NCBI GenBank assembly: GCA_902795355.1
Contig: CADBKZ010000023.1
Span: forward strand, 5,655 to 38,995
DNA length: 33,341 bases
Direction: 5' to 3'
DNA from: an uncultured Ruminococcus sp.
GTDB taxonomy: Bacteria > Bacillota > Clostridia > Oscillospirales > CAG-272
Part shown: one piece after another, positions 23,330 through 30,068 of the stretch
Layout: every line of letters starts with the position of its first letter
Position numbering within the stretch: the stretch's first letter is position 1
Position numbers and translations under genes: made by a program
Notes under the pieces: generated by a model
The model's database searches: none
What the model was told of the DNA's origin: nothing
What the model saw: the letters and a program-made list of their open reading frames with translations, nothing else

Positions 23330-23953
23330 TCAATCGCGGTTGCAGATCAGCTCTTTGGCGTAGGGGAGCGACTCGATCCACGCGCAGAACGTATGCCATT
23401 CGGCCAGCTTGTGCGCGCGGCGCGCGTAATAAATGTTGCAAAGCACTTCGTAGTTGAGCGTCACCGTCCGCATCTGATTGAAGGACGACGGCAACAGCTG
23501 GATCATGTTGTGCCATGCCTGTTTGTCGGTCTTGTCGGCAACAAACTTCTGCCGTTCGGATTCCAGAAACGCGATCAGCGCGTCGAGCGCGGCAAGCGCG
23601 GGCGCGTCCATGCGGTCGTGGGAAAAGTCGTCGCGCCCGAAAGGTTTGGCGTGGATTTTGTGCATGGTGGAGCAGGAGTTTGCCACGGTGCCGATCTTGT
23701 AGGTGTCAAACTCTTTCCACCAATAGAGCGGCGCGGTAACGTCCATGGAAACAAACACCATGCGCAGGTATTTGCGGTGGTCGCTCCCCGCGCGGGAGAG
23801 GCGGGCGGCAAGGTCAAGGTCGTTCGGGCCGAGGATGTAGTTGCCGTCGGCGTCGTATGCGCTGTCAATGCGCGCCCAGCTGTTCATGGGGTTGCGCGCG
23901 CCCCGAATGGCGTTTTCGAGGTTCATCACAGAGGTTCGTTCAATTTGAATCAT
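23330..23953 (-). CDS. Conserved protein of unknown function, possibly ThyX-like
   Basis: This 207-residue protein looks like a conserved family seen in gut Firmicutes and phages, but I cannot name it with certainty. Striking segments are ARNPMNSW (about 19-26), AGSDHRKYLRMVFVSMDVTAPLYWWKEFDTYKIGTVANS-type sequence at about 54-92, and LPSSFNQMRTVTLNYEVLCN followed by HKLAEWHTFCAWIESLPYAKEL near the C-terminus. The arginine/histidine spacing and helical make-up recall flavin-dependent thymidylate synthase, yet the RHRxxSxNExSxR motif is absent, so catalysis of that kind is doubtful. ATG 23953 has GAAAGGAG upstream. It is probably the last gene of an operon with the HAD and CPBP genes. Confidence 0.75.
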   Translation of the reverse strand: MIQIERTSVMNLENAIRGARNPMNSWARIDSAYDADGNYILGPNDLDLAARLSRAGSDHRKYLRMVFVSMDVTAPLYWWKEFDTYKIGTVANSCSTMHKIHAKPFGRDDFSHDRMDAPALAALDALIAFLESERQKFVADKTDKQAWHNMIQLLPSSFNQMRTVTLNYEVLCNIYYARRAHKLAEWHTFCAWIESLPYAKELICNRD

Positions 23954-24010
23954 GGCGATCTCCTTTCGGTTTCCTTCCGGAATTTGTTTTTTGGGGATGA
24001 AAGTTGGATT

Positions 24011-24034
24011 TTTGATGGGACGGTGCGCAAATTT
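24011..24034 (-). repeat. AAATTTGCG-ACCGTGTGG motif, copy M10
   Basis: The plus strand reads TTTTGATGGGACGGTGCGCA then AATT, a reverse copy with a variant centre. It lies 9 nt past the stop codon of the minus-strand HAD gene. Confidence 0.65.
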
Positions 24035-24042
24035 GCGCGGTT

Positions 24043-24702
24043 TCAGGCGCGGATCTCCGCGATCAGCGCGGCAAGCTCGGCGGGCGTTGCGGCAACGCGG
24101 GCGGCTCCCGCTTGGCGAAGGAACGCCGCGGGGCGATACCCCCACGAAACGCCGATGTGCGCCATGCCCGCGTTCCGCGCCGTGGCAATGTCAACGTCGC
24201 TGTCGCCCACCATCAGGCAATCGGCGGGGTCAACGCCGAGCGTCTCCGCGAGCTTGCGGGATAAATACGGGTCGGGTTTTGCGGGCTTTCCGTCCTCAAA
24301 CCCCACGGCCGCATCATAGGATCCGGCGGGGAGCGTTTGCCGCGCAAGCCCGCGCACGAACGCGTCCTGTTTGTTGGAGAGAACGCCGATTTTCAGGGTC
24401 CGGTGCAAATCGGAGATCAGCTCGCCCATGCCGGCGTAGGGAACGCGCGTATGGAGATAAACCGACCCGTAAGCGCGGTTGTAAACGGCGAGCGCGTGTT
24501 CCAGAAACGCGGCGTCGGCGCGAAGCCGCTCCGGCAACGCTTGGCGGACCAGCTCCCGCGCGCCGTGGTTGATAAACCGCAGAACGTCGCGCTCGGTATG
24601 GGTCGGCAGCCCGAGTTCGACCATTGCCAGATTCACGCCCTCGGTAATGGCGGGAATGGTGTCGGCAATGGTGCCGTCAAAGTCAAACAAAACTGCTTTC
24701 AT
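24043..24702 (-). CDS. HAD-superfamily phosphatase, phosphoglycolate phosphatase/PpaX-like
   Basis: This 219-residue hydrolase has all four HAD motifs: VLFDFDGTIADT with nucleophile D7 and acid/base D9, IGVLSNKQ (motif II serine), the lysine in GKPAKPDPY, and LMVGDSDVDIATARNAG. A helical cap (about 17-85) of the type seen in phosphoglycolate phosphatase and pyrophosphatase PpaX lies between motifs I and II. Length and cap are typical; the substrate (2-phosphoglycolate, pyrophosphate or a nucleotide) cannot be separated by sequence. It starts 36 nt after the CPBP stop on the same strand and is likely co-transcribed. Confidence 0.9.
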   Translation of the reverse strand: MKAVLFDFDGTIADTIPAITEGVNLAMVELGLPTHTERDVLRFINHGARELVRQALPERLRADAAFLEHALAVYNRAYGSVYLHTRVPYAGMGELISDLHRTLKIGVLSNKQDAFVRGLARQTLPAGSYDAAVGFEDGKPAKPDPYLSRKLAETLGVDPADCLMVGDSDVDIATARNAGMAHIGVSWGYRPAAFLRQAGAARVAATPAELAALIAEIRA

Positions 24703-24717
24703 AAAAAACTTTTCCTT

Positions 24718-24747
24718 GAAATTTGCGTACCGTGTGGTCAAAAAACG
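24718..24747 (+). repeat. AAATTTGCG-ACCGTGTGG motif, copy M11, overlapping the CPBP stop codon
   Basis: This near-consensus copy, AAATTTGCGTACCGTGTGG then TCAAAAAACG, overlaps the 3' end of the minus-strand CPBP gene: its TTTTTTGACC (minus strand) supplies the last codons and the TGA stop. Confidence 0.8.
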
Positions 24748-25670
24748 AACAAATAAACGATCATGGCAACGAGCGCCCACAGCGCGGGGTTGAGCAGCGC
24801 GACCTTTGCGGCGTCCCCCGCCGGAAGCGAGACCGTTTCCCGCGCGGGTCGCAATTTCGGAACGAGGAAGTGCGCCGCCACGGGCGCGCAGGTTACGGAC
24901 GCGAGATAAATCAGCCCGAGGACGGACAGCCAAACCACCGTTTCGGGGTGTTGCGCGAGGATTTTCAGGCTCCATTCGCCGCCGAGCCGCCCGAGCATTT
25001 CGCTGGAAACGGTTCCAACGCAGTTGAACAGCATGTGCAGCGCGATGGTGTAGCGCAGTTTTCCGGTTGCGCAATAAACGGCTCCGAACACCGCTCCGAG
25101 GAACACGGCATAGAAAAATTGGGTAAAATTCCCGTGGATCGCGCCGAACAGCAAAGCGGAAATCAGAACGGCCGCTCCGTCCCCGTAGCGTCTGGTCCGG
25201 TCGATCACGCATTTCCGGTAAACGAACTCTTCCGCAACCGGCGCGCAAACGCCCACCACCAGCAAATTCAGCCAGAACGGGACGTTTCTGGTAATTTCTT
25301 CCACAGGGTTTTCGGCCTCTCTGCCCGTAACAGCCTCGATCCCGTTGTTCACCGCCTGCCCGAACAGGCTCCCCACCAGCGCGAGCGCAAAGCAGATGGC
25401 GACCACTCCCGCGAACGTTGCGGGCGAAAGGCTTCGTTTTTCGGTTGGCGGCATCGGGTCGGCAAAGCGGAACACGAGCGTTGCCAACGGGATTCCGACG
25501 GCGTACATGGGGAGCGTGGAAAGCAGGATGCGCACGCTCGCGTTCTCCATCGCGTCCGGCGCGGCGACCCGCAGAATTGCCACCGCCACGGTCTGAACCG
25601 CCAGCGCGGCCACAAAAACGGTCAGCACGCCGAGCCACACCGCCGCGGTCTGTTTGTATTCCTTTCTCAA
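24738..25670 (-). CDS. CPBP-family intramembrane metalloprotease (Rce1/CAAX-like)
   Basis: This 310-residue protein with about eight membrane helices carries the CPBP signature: APVAEEFVYRK (EExxxR, E147, E148, R152), FGAIHGNFTQF (H179) and ALHMLFN (H212, N216). These residues form the metal site in Rce1-type proteases. Bacterial members process or protect against small peptides and help in protein maturation; the target here is unknown. The start is a TTG at 25670 with AAAGGAGAG on the minus strand just upstream; the nearby ATG is out of frame. Its 5' leader is a hairpin plus GACCTT array shared in mirror image with the DJ-1 gene. Confidence 0.9.
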   Translation of the reverse strand: MRKEYKQTAAVWLGVLTVFVAALAVQTVAVAILRVAAPDAMENASVRILLSTLPMYAVGIPLATLVFRFADPMPPTEKRSLSPATFAGVVAICFALALVGSLFGQAVNNGIEAVTGREAENPVEEITRNVPFWLNLLVVGVCAPVAEEFVYRKCVIDRTRRYGDGAAVLISALLFGAIHGNFTQFFYAVFLGAVFGAVYCATGKLRYTIALHMLFNCVGTVSSEMLGRLGGEWSLKILAQHPETVVWLSVLGLIYLASVTCAPVAAHFLVPKLRPARETVSLPAGDAAKVALLNPALWALVAMIVYLFVF

Positions 25671-25681
25671 TTCATCTCTCC

Positions 25682-25800
25682 TTTTTGAAGGTCAAGGGCG
25701 TGTTTTGAAGGTCAAGAAACTGTTAAGGTCGTCTTTTAAGGTCAAAGGCGTGTTAAGGTCGCGCTTTTTCGAGAAAAAGCGCGCAAAAAGCTTTCGCGCA
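25682..25800 (-). repeat. Hairpin plus five spaced AAGGTC units, 5' leader of the CPBP gene
   Basis: AAGGTC occurs at 25688, 25708, 25725, 25738 and 25755 (plus strand), then a hairpin at 25760-25783 (arm CGCGCTTTTTC). The minus strand therefore reads hairpin, GACCTT units at 17, 13, 17, 20-nt steps, then the ribosome binding site, matching 6206-6302. AGCTTTCGCGCATAA follows, as in the other members. Confidence 0.75.
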
Positions 25801-25827
25801 TAACGCATAATAAGATATTCATTTCCG

Positions 25828-26071
25828 TAGGGCGGGCGGCCAAAGGCCGCTTGGCTTCCGCTCCCGCTTCCACCGCAAATGGCATGCAAAAAATGAAACA
25901 TCCCCATTTTACTGTAGGGAACAACCTCCGGTTGTATGGTGCTTGCTCCCGCCGTAAAACAAGCGGGAAAAGGAAATAACAAATATACGGATATTAAATA
26001 CCGTTTATTTGCAAAAGTCTTTCGCTTCCGGCGGGAGCGGAAGCCAACGCGGCCTTTGGCCGCCCGCCCTA
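25828..26071. repeat. Modular GTAGGG inverted-repeat element, copy C
   Basis: This 244-bp element begins TAGGGCGGGCGGCCAAAGGC and ends with the complement of that sequence, with TTGGCTTCCGCTCCCGC inside each end. The interior carries a second GTAGGGAACAACC..GGTTGTATGG end at 25915-25938 and the AAGCGGGAAAAGGAAATAAC core. It is nearly collinear with copy A. Confidence 0.8.
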
Positions 26072-26175
26072 CAGTTTCGTTTGTTTTCCGGTGAGATCCA
26101 AGCACCCTGACTCACCCCTATTGTTTGCGAACATTTTTATTCCCCCGCGTTTGCTTTTCGGGAAGAGGGAGAGGT

Positions 26176-26225
26176 TTGGGGAGGGGGAGACCCCTTTTCG
26201 CGAAAAGGGGTCTCCCCCTCCCCAA
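26176..26225. terminator. Perfect 50-nt palindrome after maf
   Basis: Both 25-bp arms (left starts TTGGGGAGGGGGAGACCCC and ends TTTTCG) are exactly complementary. It ends 15 nt from the maf stop, with AAGGTCT facing the gene, and has the tail GCGTTTGCTTTTCGGGAAG at about 26148-26166. Compared with 5299-5348 the arms differ at several paired positions, yet pairing is complete. The likely role is the 3' end of the tkt-maf transcript. Confidence 0.7.
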
Positions 26226-26239
26226 GGTCTCCACCCCCC

Positions 26240-26986
26240 CTACACCAACGGCGGTTCGTTGGGGAAGGTTTCGCGGAAGAGCGCGCACATGCGGTGAACG
26301 GGCAGGCCGACCACGTTGAAGTAATCGCCGCGGATTCCCGAGACAAACGACGACGCAAGCCCCTGAACGGCATACGCGCCGGCTTTGCCGAACGGCTCGC
26401 CCGAGGCGATATAGCGGTCAATCTCGTCGTCGGACAAGCGGTCAAAGACGACTTCGGTCACGTCGTGGGAGACGGCGGAAACGCCGTTCATCCAGAGGTA
26501 AACGCCGCTGACAACGCGATGGGGGCGACCCGACAGAAGCCGCAGCATGCGGCGGGCGTCGGCGGCGTCGGCGGGCTTGCCGAGAATTTCAAAAGAAGAA
26601 TTTTTGCATACCGTGTAATCAAAATCGGCCGTTTTTTCGGAGAAAGACAACCCCGAAACGGACGACAAACCCGCGGCTGACGGCTCTTTGTCCGGCTCTT
26701 TGCCCGCCGCGGCGCGCGCTGACCCGACCGAGGCCGCGGGAGCGTCCACGGCCACCACCGTGTCCGAGGCGATCACCAACAGGCCGGAAAGGTCGCGAGC
26801 TTCGCGCGCCAAGCGGGAAACGGCCGCTTCGCCTTTGCGGGCGGCCAGAAGCTCGCAGAGGCGGGCGGGGTCGCGCTCGTCGGACGTTTCGTCCACGTCG
26901 GCGGAGAGAACCTCGAACGAGAGACCGAGATTTTTCAAAATCTCGCGCCGACGGGGAGACGCCGACGCGAGAACAATGGTTTTCAT
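26240..26986 (-). CDS. maf: Maf-like nucleotide pyrophosphatase with a 50-residue insertion
   Basis: Maf proteins hydrolyse dTTP, UTP or modified nucleoside triphosphates to monophosphates. Signature parts are VLASASPRRREIL (5-17), the catalytic ASDTVV (D75), LGKP, LLSGRPHRVVSGV and FGKAGAYAVQG. The family is usually about 190-200 residues, and this one has 248. The excess is at residues about 82-132 (nt 26591-26743), between SDTVVAVD and EILGKP: a low-complexity part followed by EKTADFDYTVCKNSSF, which is encoded by a copy (26598-26624) of the dispersed AAATTTGCG motif. Its ATG overlaps the transketolase C-subunit stop by 4 nt, indicating coupled translation. Confidence 0.92.
   Translation of the reverse strand: MKTIVLASASPRRREILKNLGLSFEVLSADVDETSDERDPARLCELLAARKGEAAVSRLAREARDLSGLLVIASDTVVAVDAPAASVGSARAAAGKEPDKEPSAAGLSSVSGLSFSEKTADFDYTVCKNSSFEILGKPADAADARRMLRLLSGRPHRVVSGVYLWMNGVSAVSHDVTEVVFDRLSDDEIDRYIASGEPFGKAGAYAVQGLASSFVSGIRGDYFNVVGLPVHRMCALFRETFPNEPPLV
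26598..26624 (+). repeat. AAATTTGCG-ACCGTGTGG motif, copy M12, inside maf
   Basis: The copy reads AATTTTTGCATACCGTGTAA followed by TCAAAA and a GGCCGTTTTTT flank like other copies. On the minus strand it is translated in frame as part of the maf insertion (DFDYTVCKNS). Confidence 0.75.
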
Positions 26987-27936
26987 GCTTTTGCGGGAGA
27001 CTTTTTGGCAACGGCGGCTTTGGCGGCGGCAACCAGATTTGCGGCGGTCAGGCCGTAGGCTTCGAGCAGGGCGGGAACGGTTCCCGAATGGCCGTAAACG
27101 TCTTTCACGCCAACACGTACCACCGGAACGGGGCAGCTTTGGGAGACCGACTCGGCCACCGCGGAGCCGAGCCCGCCGATGATGTTGTGCTCCTCGGCGG
27201 TAACAATGGCGCCGGTTTCCTTTGCGGCTTTGGCAAGGATTTCGCCGTCCAAGGGCTTGATGGTGTGAATGTTGATTACGCGGGCGGAAATGCCCTCGGC
27301 GGCCAGAGCCGCGCGCGCTTCCAGCGCAACCGAGACCATCAGGCCGGTCGCAACAATGGTCACGTCCGTTCCGTCGGCCAGCAGAACGCCTTTGCCAAGC
27401 TCAAAGCGGTAGGTCGCCGCGTCGTTGAGAACGGGAACGGCAAAGCGGCCGAAGCGGAGATAGAACGGGCCGTTCGCCGAGAGGGCCGCTTCCACGGCGG
27501 CGCGGGCTTCCACGGCGTCCGCGGGGTTGACGATGGTCATCCCGGGGATGGTGCGCATCAGGGCGATGTCCTCGTTGCATTGGTGGGTGGCGCCGTCCTC
27601 GCCAACGGTAATGCCCGCGTGCGTGGCGCCGATTTTAACGTTCAGGTGCGGGTAGCCGATCGAGTTGCGCACCTGCTCGAACGCGCGCCCCGCCGCAAAC
27701 ATGGCAAAGCTGGAAGCGAACACGGTTTTTCCCGTAGTGGCAATGCCCGCCGCAACGCTCATCATGTTTCCTTCGGCAATGCCGCAATCAAAGAAGCGTT
27801 CGGGGTGGGCTTTCTTGAATTTAACGGTTTTGGTCGCTTCGGCAAGGTCGGCGTCCAGCACCACAAAGTCGTATTTGTCCGCAAGGGCGACCAAAGCGTC
27901 GCCGTATGCCTCGCGGGTTGCAATTTTATCGGCCAT
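26983..27936 (-). CDS. Transketolase, C-terminal subunit
   Basis: This is the second half of a split transketolase, a thiamine-diphosphate enzyme of the non-oxidative pentose phosphate pathway. The 317-residue protein holds the pyrimidine-binding domain (ATREAYGDALVALA, DADLAEATKT, FFDCGIAEGNMMSVAAG with the catalytic glutamate in GIAEGN, and SSFAMFAAGRAFEQVRNSI). It also holds the C-terminal transketolase domain (VTIVATGLMVSVALEA, INIHTIKPLD, GGLGSAVAE, VYGHSGTVPALLEAYG). The start lies 1 nt after the N-subunit stop, so the two are coupled; the tail is Ala/Lys-rich. Split transketolases are common in Clostridia. Confidence 0.94.
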   Translation of the reverse strand: MADKIATREAYGDALVALADKYDFVVLDADLAEATKTVKFKKAHPERFFDCGIAEGNMMSVAAGIATTGKTVFASSFAMFAAGRAFEQVRNSIGYPHLNVKIGATHAGITVGEDGATHQCNEDIALMRTIPGMTIVNPADAVEARAAVEAALSANGPFYLRFGRFAVPVLNDAATYRFELGKGVLLADGTDVTIVATGLMVSVALEARAALAAEGISARVINIHTIKPLDGEILAKAAKETGAIVTAEEHNIIGGLGSAVAESVSQSCPVPVVRVGVKDVYGHSGTVPALLEAYGLTAANLVAAAKAAVAKKSPAKA

Positions 27937-27937
27937 T

Positions 27938-28765
27938 TCAGTTGCCCCCTTTCAATTCGGCAATCGCCTGCGCGTACTGTTCGTCGTTCGGCGCGCTGCC
28001 GTGCCATTTAACCTGATTTTCCATAAAGGAAACGCCCTTGCCTTTCACCGTTTTCGCAATAATGGCGGTGGGGCGGCCTTTGGTTTGGCGCGCTTCGCGG
28101 AAGGCGGCTTCCATCTGGTTGAAATCATGCCCGTCGATGGAGACGACATGGAAACCGAAGGCTTTCAGTTTTTCATCGTGGGGGGTGGGGTTCATCACCT
28201 CGGCAACGGGACCGTCGATCTGCAAACCGTTCCAATCGATGATCACCGTCAGATTATCGAGCTTGTAATGGGCGGCGAACATGCAGGCTTCCCAAACCTG
28301 CCCTTCCTCGCTCTCGCCGTCGCCGACGGCGGTATAAACGCGGTAGGGCTTGCCGTCAATTTTGGCGGCGAGCGCCATGCCGGCCGCCGCACTGACGCCC
28401 AGCCCCAGCGAGCCGGTGGACATGTCCACGCCCGGGGTGGAATTCATATCGGGGTGGCCTTGCAGGCGGGAAGGGTAGCGGCGCAGGGTGGTCAGCTCTT
28501 CCGCGGGGAAGAACCCGCGGGCGGCGAGAACCGCGTAAAGCGCGGGGGCGCAATGCCCTTTGGAGAGAACGAAGCGGTCGCGGTCGGCCATGCGGGGGTC
28601 GGCAGGATCCACGTTCATCTCTTCAAAATATAAGTAGGTCAGAATGTCCGCAATCGAGAGCGAGCCGCCGGGGTGACCCGATTTTGCGGCGTGCGTTCCC
28701 TCGATAACGCCGATACGGACTTTTTTGGCGGCGTCGCGGAGCGATTGCAATTTTTCAGCTTCCAT
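27938..28765 (-). CDS. Transketolase, N-terminal subunit
   Basis: This is the thiamine-diphosphate-binding half: 275 residues with AAKSGHPGGSLSIADILTYL, DRFVLSKGHCAPALYAVL, PGVDMSTGSLGLGVSAAAGMA, and the GDG..N motif GDGESEEGQVWEACMFAAHY..IDWNGLQIDG that binds Mg-ThDP. ATG 28765 is chosen because GAGGAGGAAAG precedes it; a longer frame upstream runs through the promoter. It is first in a minus-strand operon, N-subunit - C-subunit - maf, driven by a consensus promoter at 28800-28828. Confidence 0.95.
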   Translation of the reverse strand: MEAEKLQSLRDAAKKVRIGVIEGTHAAKSGHPGGSLSIADILTYLYFEEMNVDPADPRMADRDRFVLSKGHCAPALYAVLAARGFFPAEELTTLRRYPSRLQGHPDMNSTPGVDMSTGSLGLGVSAAAGMALAAKIDGKPYRVYTAVGDGESEEGQVWEACMFAAHYKLDNLTVIIDWNGLQIDGPVAEVMNPTPHDEKLKAFGFHVVSIDGHDFNQMEAAFREARQTKGRPTAIIAKTVKGKGVSFMENQVKWHGSAPNDEQYAQAIAELKGGN

Positions 28766-28799
28766 GTTCTTTCCTCCTCGGGAAATTTGTTCACCTTTT

Positions 28800-28828
28800 A
28801 TTATACCTGTTTCGCGCGCAAATGTCAA
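28800..28828 (-). promoter_or_regulatory. Consensus sigma-A promoter of the transketolase-maf operon
   Basis: On the minus strand, TTGACA (28823-28828), a 17-bp spacer and TATAAT (28800-28805): a full match to consensus, implying strong expression. Confidence 0.92.
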
Positions 28829-28985
28829 GCGAAAACGAAAAGTTCGGCGGGATTGATCGCCGTTTTTTTCATCTTTTGGCGGATTTACCAACGCTTTCCG
28901 GCCGCGGCGGCGAAACAATCGTGCATGTTGTCGCCGCGAAACGGACAAACTACTGCCGACGGATTTTTTCCGTTTTCGTTCGCAG

Positions 28986-29006
28986 CGGCGTTGCGGCGCA
29001 ACGCCG
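28986..29006. promoter_or_regulatory. Small hairpin just before the DUF378 ribosome binding site
   Basis: A 9-bp stem CGGCGTTGC/GCAACGCCG with a 3-nt loop ends 11 nt before GAAAGGAG. It could modulate translation or mRNA stability; no promoter was clearly identified for this gene. Confidence 0.35.
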
Positions 29007-29034
29007 TATATTTTCCGAAAGGAGCTTTTCTGCC

Positions 29035-29256
29035 ATGATGATTATGGATCGCATTGCGTTGATCCTTGTTGTGATCGGCGCGCTGAATTGGGGCAGCATC
29101 GGCCTGTTTCAGTTCGATTTTGTCGCCCGTATCTGCGGCGGTCCCGCCACGCTTTTGAGCCGGATTATTTACACCGTTGTTGCGTTAGCGGGTATCTGGT
29201 GCATTTCGTTGATCTTCCGCGCCCGCGAGTCGTTTTCGCACGCCGCCGAAGATTGA
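29035..29256 (+). CDS. DUF378 small membrane protein (YuzA-like)
   Basis: This 73-residue protein has two membrane helices: IALILVVIGALNWGSIGLFQFDFV and LLSRIIYTVVALAGIWCISLIF. The LNWG motif and the helix-loop-helix layout identify DUF378. The family has no known function. Three closely spaced ATGs (29035, 29038, 29044) are possible starts; GAAAGGAG at about 29017-29024 suits the first two. It is monocistronic, with an intrinsic terminator after it, and divergent from the transketolase operon. Confidence 0.88.
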   Translation: MMIMDRIALILVVIGALNWGSIGLFQFDFVARICGGPATLLSRIIYTVVALAGIWCISLIFRARESFSHAAED

Positions 29257-29271
29257 CCGCCCGAAAAAACG

Positions 29272-29305
29272 AAAACGGGAAGCGCGGCGCGCTTCCCGTT
29301 TTTTT
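29272..29305 (+). terminator. Intrinsic terminator after the DUF378 gene
   Basis: A 14-bp stem (AAAACGGGAAGCGC with its complement, 3-nt loop) runs directly into a T-run (GTTTTTTTG). Confidence 0.92.
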
Positions 29306-29379
29306 GCGCGCAAAGGGGCCGACCGCGGGCGCGGAAAGCGGAAAAAGGCGGAGATTTATTTCCGACGGGCAGTTATTTT

Positions 29380-29690
29380 GAGCCTTCCCCTTGGGGGAAG
29401 GCTTCAAGTAACATTGCCCATTATTGCCGTAGGGAACAACCCGCGGTTGCCGGTGTTTGCTCCCGTCGCAAACGGCACAAAAAATTACCGTAGGGCGGGC
29501 GGCCAAAGGCCGCGTTGGCTTCCGCCCCCGCCGGAAGCGAAAGTTTTTGCGCATAAACGGTAGCGAATATCCGCACATTTGTTATTTTCCCGTCTGTTTT
29601 ACGGCGGGAGCAAGCCCCCGCCCTACATTCCCGTTTATTTTTCGACGGTAAAGGAGGCCAACGCGGCCTTTGGCCGCCCGCCCTACCGAA
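29380..29690. repeat. Modular GTAGGG inverted-repeat element, copy D, with a palindrome unit
   Basis: A CCTTCCCCTTGGGGGAAGG unit (about 29383) is followed by a GTAGGGAACAACCCGCGGTT end at about 29430. A core unit runs from TAGGGCGGGCGGCCAAAGGC at 29491 to CGGCGGGAGC..GCCCTA ending at 29625, and an extra AACGCGGCCTTTGGCCGCCC end lies at about 29660-29685. The core is in the opposite orientation to copies A and C. Confidence 0.75.
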
Positions 29691-29774
29691 ACGAATATCT
29701 TATGCGTGAACGTTTTTCGGCATTTTCGTGGAGAAAATTTTTGCAAAAATGTTTCGCAAATACCCCCTATGCGC

Positions 29775-29871
29775 AAAGCCATAACTGCGCGAAAGTTTTT
29801 GAAAGGTGTGGGAAACTTTTTGAAAAAAGTTTCCCACGGCCTTAACACGCCCTTGACCTTAACTTGGCCTT
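29775..29871 (+). repeat. Hairpin plus GRCCTT module upstream of the surface-protein promoter
   Basis: GCGCGAAAGTTTTTGAAAGG leads into a 14-bp perfect hairpin (29808-29837, arm GTGGGAAACTTTTT, 2-nt loop), then GGCCTT, GACCTT and GGCCTT at 29838, 29855 and 29866. The same hairpin, inverted, lies at 33243-33272. Confidence 0.75.
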
Positions 29872-29952
29872 CAAAACCGCGGGGAAATTGCAAAAAAGGG
29901 CGGAAAAGCGAAAAAAGGAGTAAAATACAAGGTAGAAATTGCAAAAATACGG

Positions 29953-29981
29953 TTGACATCTTGAAAATCTTATGATATAAT
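29953..29981 (+). promoter_or_regulatory. Consensus sigma-A promoter of the surface-protein gene
   Basis: TTGACA (29953-29958), a 17-bp spacer and TATAAT (29976-29981). The leader of about 80 nt can form a hairpin between CAGAGG (29991-29996) and CCTCTG (30015-30020). Confidence 0.92.
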
Positions 29982-30068
29982 AGGATGTATCAGAGGATTT
30001 TGTACCCGCAGAACCCTCTGCGCGTCCCTGAATCAGGTCAAAAATACATCAGGAAAGGTTGAGAGAGA

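Noticed and set aside
28845..28869. Terminator-like hairpin followed by seven T upstream of the DUF378 gene
   Set aside because: The stem is only 5 bp with an 8-nt loop and no gene precedes it on that strand; attenuation is possible but unsupported.
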